In this document: positions 58,761-64,000 of the stretch, one piece after another
Layout of the letters: every line of letters starts with the position of its first letter
Position numbering within the stretch: position 1 is the stretch's first letter
NCBI GenBank assembly: GCA_015680685.1
Contig: MNCI01004027.1
Coordinates: 62,001 to 126,000, forward strand
Origin: Gnetum montanum
Lineage: Eukaryota; Streptophyta; Gnetopsida; Gnetales; Gnetaceae
DNA: 64,000 nt
Direction of reading: 5' to 3'
Made by a program: the position numbers and the translations under genes
The notes under the pieces: model-generated
Database searches by the model: none
Told to the model about the DNA's origin: nothing
The model's input: only the letters and a program-made list of their open reading frames with translations

Positions 58761-59040
58761 CATTTGATAATCCAAGAAAGCATTGTATTGGGGCATAGAA
58801 TTTCCAGTAAAGAGATCGAGGTGGACTTGGAAAAAGTACAAGTCATCCAAGGAATCACCAAGAAACTAGAAATAGTGAAAGATGTAAGGTCATTGCTTAG
58901 CCACATTGGTTATTACATATGCTTCATTGAGAACTTATGGAAATTCACTAAACTATTGGTGGAGCTAATAAAGAAGTATGCATCTTTCACTTGGACTAAG
59001 GAATGTGAGAATGCATTTCAATAGTTAAAACAAAGGCTTG

Positions 59041-59460
59041 TGGACACTCCAATTCTATGTGCGCTCCACTGGTCTCGACCATTTCACATTATGACTAACG
59101 TATCCAATTATGCTTTGGGAGCGATGCTTACATAATTAAATGATCAAAGACATTCCCACTATACCCATTGTACAAGTTGAAGCATTGTTGGTGCACAATT
59201 GAACTACACCATCACAAAAAGAAAACTAATGGCAATGGTGTATACCTTAGAGAAATTTAGGCACTATGTGCTTGGATATCAAGTTTTTGTGCACACAGAT
59301 CATAGTGCTACGTGGTTCATCATGAACAAAGCAATGATAAGCCCCTATGTCATATAGTGGTTAGTGATTTTATAAAAGTTCAATCTCACTACGGGGGACA
59401 AAAAGGAAATAGAGAATGTGATCATTGATCACTTGTCTTGGTTACGATGGGACAACAAAG
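59041..59460 (+). pseudogene. E7 RNase H
   Basis: TPILCALHWSRPFHIMTN, SNYALGAMLT, LEKFRHYVLGYQVFVHTDHS and IENVIIDHLSWLR follow in order, as in gypsy RNase H. The connection segment is at 58764-59024. Confidence 0.8.
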
Positions 59461-59699
59461 AGGATGAAGCACCTTTATCTAACCAATTTATAGATGAACT
59501 TTTCTTTGCTAAAACTATTGAAATTTAAAATCCTGAAGGTACTAATTGGTACAAAGACTTCATCTTCTATCTACTCAAGTAGGAGATGCCACAAGAATGG
59601 GATACCAGGAAGAAACAATAGTTTCTTCACTAGGACACATACTACGTGGAGATTAAGGGCAACCTTTATAAGGTTTGCATCAATGGCCTAGTACAATGG

Positions 59700-60790
59700 T
59701 GCATGCCCAATGGTGATCAACTTCGAATCCTCCAAGATGCTCATGAAGGTACTTATAGGGGCCATTATGATCAAAGAGAATGATCATTAAAATCCTCATT
59801 GTAGAATATTACTGGCCAACAATCTTCAAGGACTCTTATTAGTTCTATCATTCATGTGAATGTTACCAGTGAGATGAAGGAATGACTTTATGAATGGAAG
59901 GACCACAATAGTGAATTTAATCATTAGAATTTTTTGATCTCTGGGGCATCGATTTTATGGGGCCCATCAATCCCATGTCAAATGAAAAGATGTACATCAT
60001 CGTAGCAGTTGACTATTGCATGAAATAGGCTAAAGCTACCATTATTGCTGATTATTCATCATCTATGGAAACATGGTTTATACAACAAAATGTGGTAAGT
60101 AGGTTTGGTGTGCCAAGGGCACTAATTTTTGATAATGGAACATATTTTATAGTTGCAACTTTTTAGAAACTAATACAATCCTTGGGGGTTGAACACAAAC
60201 TTACAACTCCATACCACCCCTACGCTAATGGTCAAGAAGAAGTTAGAAATAAAGAAATAACTAGAATACTAACCTGTATAGTTAGTAAATATAGAAAATA
60301 CTAAAGCACGAAACTCAATGATGCTCTTTAGGCTTATCAATCAACATGGAAACTTCCTATAGGTTATTTCCCTTATGAGTTAGTGTACAAAAAACCTCCA
60401 ACTTTTCCTACCCAAGTAGAGCTCCATATACTTTCAACGACTTCTCAACTTAACCTTGATTTGAATCTAGCCTAAAGAGAAAGATTAGTGACATCAAATA
60501 CACTAGGAAAAAATCGATTAGTAGCCATGTCCATGAATGAAGCGTGCAAAGCACACACCAAACAACTTCATGACTTAAAGATAAGGAAAGTTAAATTCCA
60601 ACCAAGAAATAAGGTTCTTTAGTGGAATCCCATGCATGTATTCCAACACATAAAATTCTAAATGCTATGGAAATGACCTTATATTATTCACACAACTTTT
60701 CCATTTAGGGCCATGACAATTTACACCCTTCTAGCCTAAACAAGCATTTGTTAGTCAACACTTAACAAGTAAAAATTTTCTTAGAATCAA
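59700..60790 (+). pseudogene. E7 integrase
   Basis: The core contains [31 protein letters not shown] and YANGQEEVRN; the Asp, Asp and Glu positions are kept with 35 residues between the last two. The C-terminal domain (MNEACKAHTKQLHDLKIRKV) follows to about 60780. Stops interrupt both. The zinc-binding region before 59900 is poorly preserved. Confidence 0.83.
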
Positions 60791-62759
60791 GGATAACTAG
60801 TGGTACAAACACCTCAACCAATGGCCAAGCATGTTCTATCATTTGGATCTCCTCCTTCCATCTCAATTGTGGAGGAGATGGCCATCCATGCTAAGATTCT
60901 ATGATAGTTACTAAGATTCTTTATATGTTTTCTATTTTTTGGAATATTTTGCAACTTATTTTATATATGTTTCCTTGTTTAATTTTCCTCACATGTTGTT
61001 CTCTTCTTTATTGTCCATCATGAATTTTATGCTTTGTCATAACTGCTAATTACAGGAAGTTCATTTCAAACTGAACTTAATCTTTGGATTGATTATTTAA
61101 TGACTAGATTTCATTTTTAGATTATGACATTGATTAATAAAGCATAAATTTTTTGATGATATCAAGTAGTGCGTCCACATCATTCACCCATTCCACTTAA
61201 TTCTATGAAGTCTTGCAACTAGGAAGCATGAGGTTCTTTCTTAATTATAACTTATAAAGAATTAGTAACCTTGATGCTTAACAAACGTAGAATGGATTAA
61301 GTGGAATATACAAGGGTGTGGCTTTAAGGGGACTTATCACCTTTTGTATGCAACTACCTTCTTGAGTTTTATGGGTATTCTCATTGATCTTTCACCATTT
61401 CTACTATCGACCAATAATAGGAAGCATGTCTTTGCATGGTGTGGTTCCCATAAGAAAAACATAGGAATTCAACACATACCCCTTAGATAATAGTAGGCTA
61501 CAGGCACTAGTTATGGGGTTCAAAAGGCATGTTACCCATGCATAAAGGCACACCTCTAACTAAGGCCCTTCCTAACTTCCTACTTCTCTTTTCTACTCTA
61601 CTTGGAGTGGTGGTTGATCTTTGGGGTTGGTCATGAACTCTTGGAGATTGAACGATTTGAACGTGACAATGCAAAGTCACTAGAAGTGGATGGACTTAAT
61701 TTTGACCATAGATGGGACAGTATTCGATCACATTAACCACATGTTCCATAAGGACTTCTTGAGGTTGGGATGTGCAACTCCATTCCATTTTTCGCTCCCA
61801 TCCCTCTACTTGTCATCGACCATCTCACTACCTCATATCATGGTTAATTAATGCATCTCTTTTGGCATGACATAATCCATTAATGATTTCTTATGTGGAT
61901 TCAATTTTTAACTATCTATGATCATTCATCATTCTTAGTGCCAATTTTGTGGTATGAGGGCATGTGAGGGCATTAATGGCATGAGCCTACTTTTGGGAGG
62001 ATTGACTTGCATACTCTTTGATCATGTTCAGTTAAAATTCCTATCCCTTGATCACTTTGCAATCAATTCCATCCTTTTACAACATAAACATTTAGTTTTG
62101 AAACATCTTGACATATACATTTCTCTCCAAATCTCCTTTTCTAGGCTAATATCATGACCTCTTCCATGTTTTGTCATCATTTCTAGCTTTTCTGGCTTCC
62201 TTTGGACTCTCGTTTTATTTCAAAACTTCCTCAAAACACTTAGTATTTTATGTAAAAACTATTGCGAGTAGCTATTTCAAAGAATCCTTGTTGATGTAGC
62301 TAGATGCGTCGACACAAAACAAAAATAGTATATATATGCATTGATTCTTAACCATTTTTTCACATTTTCCTTCCAATGCAAGAGAATTTTTTGCCATTTT
62401 CAAAGTCCAAAGACCTTTCAAGCACCATAACTTACAAACTACTCACTTGATTTACCTTGTTTTTTGATGCCTTAACTACCATAGGTAAGCTTTTTGTCGT
62501 GGGGAGCCACAAACCTTTGGTTTAAATTTCTTGAAACTTTTGCATAAATTTTCCAACTCCCTAAGGTTTAACCATTAAAATAATATTAAAATCTTATTCC
62601 AAACCAAGTTAAACCTTACAAACAACCTCTGGTAGTCAATGAATAAAATAATAATAAAATTATGAACTCACCAAGATCATAAATAAACCTAAGTGTAACC
62701 TAACCCAATAAGAAAGGTTTCAAAAAGGAACTAAAGGCTATACTCTACAATGCTAATCC
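60791..62759 (+). other. E7 spacer between integrase and accessory ORF
   Basis: Non-coding. A purine-rich GTGGAGGAGATGGCC at about 60870 corresponds to the CATGGGGGAGAT tract of relatives. The hairpin block is at 61955-62010 (GGCATGAGCC at 61978-61987; the second stem is disrupted). The promoter candidate is at 62290-62337. Confidence 0.62.
62290..62337 (+). promoter_or_regulatory. Internal U3-like promoter candidate, E7
   Basis: GTTGATGTAGCTAGATGCGTCGACAC lies upstream of TAGTATATATATGC. The E7 LTR itself has GTTGATGTAGCCCCATCGACA (34391-34411) upstream of its TATA. Confidence 0.5.
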
Positions 62760-64000
62760 ATGGTTACGTTTGTGATTGTAGATGACATTAAAGAGGGGAG
62801 CACTAGCGAGAAGACCTTTCCAACTGAGGGAGAAGTAGCTAAGAGGAGGAAGGGACCAAAAATAGCCCCAAGAATAAGAGGCCGAAGAAACTCATGCAAT
62901 GGGACCTCTTCAAGAGGATCCCAAAATGGAAATTTTTTGGTAGATTCCAACTATTGAAATCAACCAATTAAGGTAAGATGAGGTGCCAAGACCAAGACCC
63001 AATTTGGAGGTTATATTAACAAAGGCTTGCCTTGAAAAGATCCAAACCAAGGAGGTTTAGAGTTCAATTATCCAAGAACTTAGCTTTGGATCCTTCTTGA
63101 AATTAACACTTAAGAAGGTCCGCACAAAACTACAGGGGTCTCTTATATGATCCATTCTTTCCTCTAGTGGAGAATGGTACATGGGGGAGACCTACTTATT
63201 TTGGAACAACCGACAGGGAGATGCATTAGTTAAAATCAAATATATCATTGTCTCCTACTTGGTTAAGGCCATTGTAGAGGTCCTCGATTTACTTAATACT
63301 GAGGCAACCTTGGTAGAGATATCAATCCAAGTGGACCTTGAAGCCAAGAAAGAATGGGCCTAGCATTACTATGGGGTGGACCGTAACGAGTATAATGCGC
63401 TCACTAGGGTGGAGTGTGCATATTTCAAAATTTTGACCTATCACCTAAACCCCATGGTGAGGCCAAGCAAGGCCACAACCTTCTTTTCTAATGCATGTGC
63501 TACTCTGAGCGTCAAATTCCCAGTTGACCTTCAATAGCTCATCTATCTAAATATAGAAAAGTGGTTCAAGGAAAATGAGAAAGTAAGGAAGATATTGAAA
63601 ACTCTACAAAAGGGGAGGCATACCATGCTATGAAAACAACACGTTCCACCATGATGCTACTGCATCTAAGTAGGAGATGATGAAAGATAAATCAGCTGCA
63701 AAGCTATAGGAAGATGAGAGGCCACCACCACCACCACCTATAGGAGAGACTACACTAGAAGAGTGTGTAGTTATAGAAAGGCTCTGGAAACTCTATGAGC
63801 AGCATTTGTAACAACAATAAGGTTTGGTAGATGGTGGGGAGCCATCAATTTACCATCCAACATTGAGCCATCTTAATGAGATCATAAGGACCATTAGTTG
63901 ACTGGAGGAAAACACTCTACTATTCTCAACATAGTGAACATAGGCACCCACAAGAACAAAACCTAGCGCTCGAGAAGTTAAGATGTCCATCCTTGGATAA
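62760..64000 (+). pseudogene. E7 accessory ORF (5' part, runs off the window)
   Basis: Begins MVTFVIVDDIKEGSTSEK. After frameshifts it gives LEVILTKACLEKIQTKEV (about 63007) and SSSGEWYMGETYLFWNNRQG (about 63163-63222), then NALTRVECAYFKILTYHLNP and VRPSKATTFFSNACATLSVK. These align with E5 and E1. A His/Pro-rich stretch from CCACCACC repeats is at about 63720-63740. The coiled-coil part would lie beyond 64000. Confidence 0.72.

Larger units (their letters stand above)
53636..64000 (+). mobile_element. E7: autonomous-type Ty3/gypsy LTR retrotransposon, 3' end outside the window
   Basis: Its LTR begins at 34354; this entry covers the part right of E5. Order: LTR end, primer site, gag, protease, reverse transcriptase, RNase H, integrase, spacer, accessory ORF. 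It is the oldest of the nested set and the most decayed, with both stops and frameshifts. Confidence 0.85.

Overview
The window reads as nuclear DNA of a land plant with a large, repeat-rich genome. A conifer or other gymnosperm is my best guess, but the sequence does not settle the species. It holds one cellular gene: the last three exons of a 4-coumarate:CoA ligase at positions 622-1387 on the plus strand. Almost everything after about 2.45 kb is old, nested Ty3/gypsy LTR retrotransposons. Their primer-binding sites match the 3' end of plant tRNA-Asp, which suggests the Athila/Tat side of the superfamily.

Layout (E1-E8 are my labels). E2 (2455-18195, minus strand, target-site duplication AATGA) is interrupted in its 3' LTR by E1 (about 3218-11819, plus). 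An eroded remnant, E8, fills 18201-20775. E3 (about 20776-27799, plus) abuts E4 (27800-34309, minus), whose 3' LTR is truncated. E7 (plus) starts at 34354. Its 5' LTR is split by E5 (34422-53630, minus, duplication CCTGT). The 5' LTR of E5 is in turn split by E6 (46283-53266, minus, duplication GTAAT). E7 resumes at 53636 and runs off the window end.

The elements share LTR ends (TGATG...CATCA), the tRNA-Asp primer site and a CATGGGGG-type polypurine tract, but differ in content. E5 and E7 are autonomous in design: gag, protease, reverse transcriptase, RNase H, integrase, a 2 kb spacer, then an accessory ORF. E2, E3 and E6 carry gag-protease only. E1 and E4 carry gag plus the accessory ORF. 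All coding regions are broken by stops, mostly where related copies have Gln or Trp. The partial elements would have needed enzymes supplied by E5/E7-like relatives.

The most unusual content is (i) the accessory ORF, which resembles the 'putative plant transposon protein' family and continues into a long coiled coil; (ii) a second, U3-like TATA promoter just upstream of it; (iii) a conserved tandem-hairpin block in the spacer of all seven main elements; (iv) several copies of the polypurine tract per element; and (v) GATATC palindrome arrays just upstream of the LTR TATA boxes.
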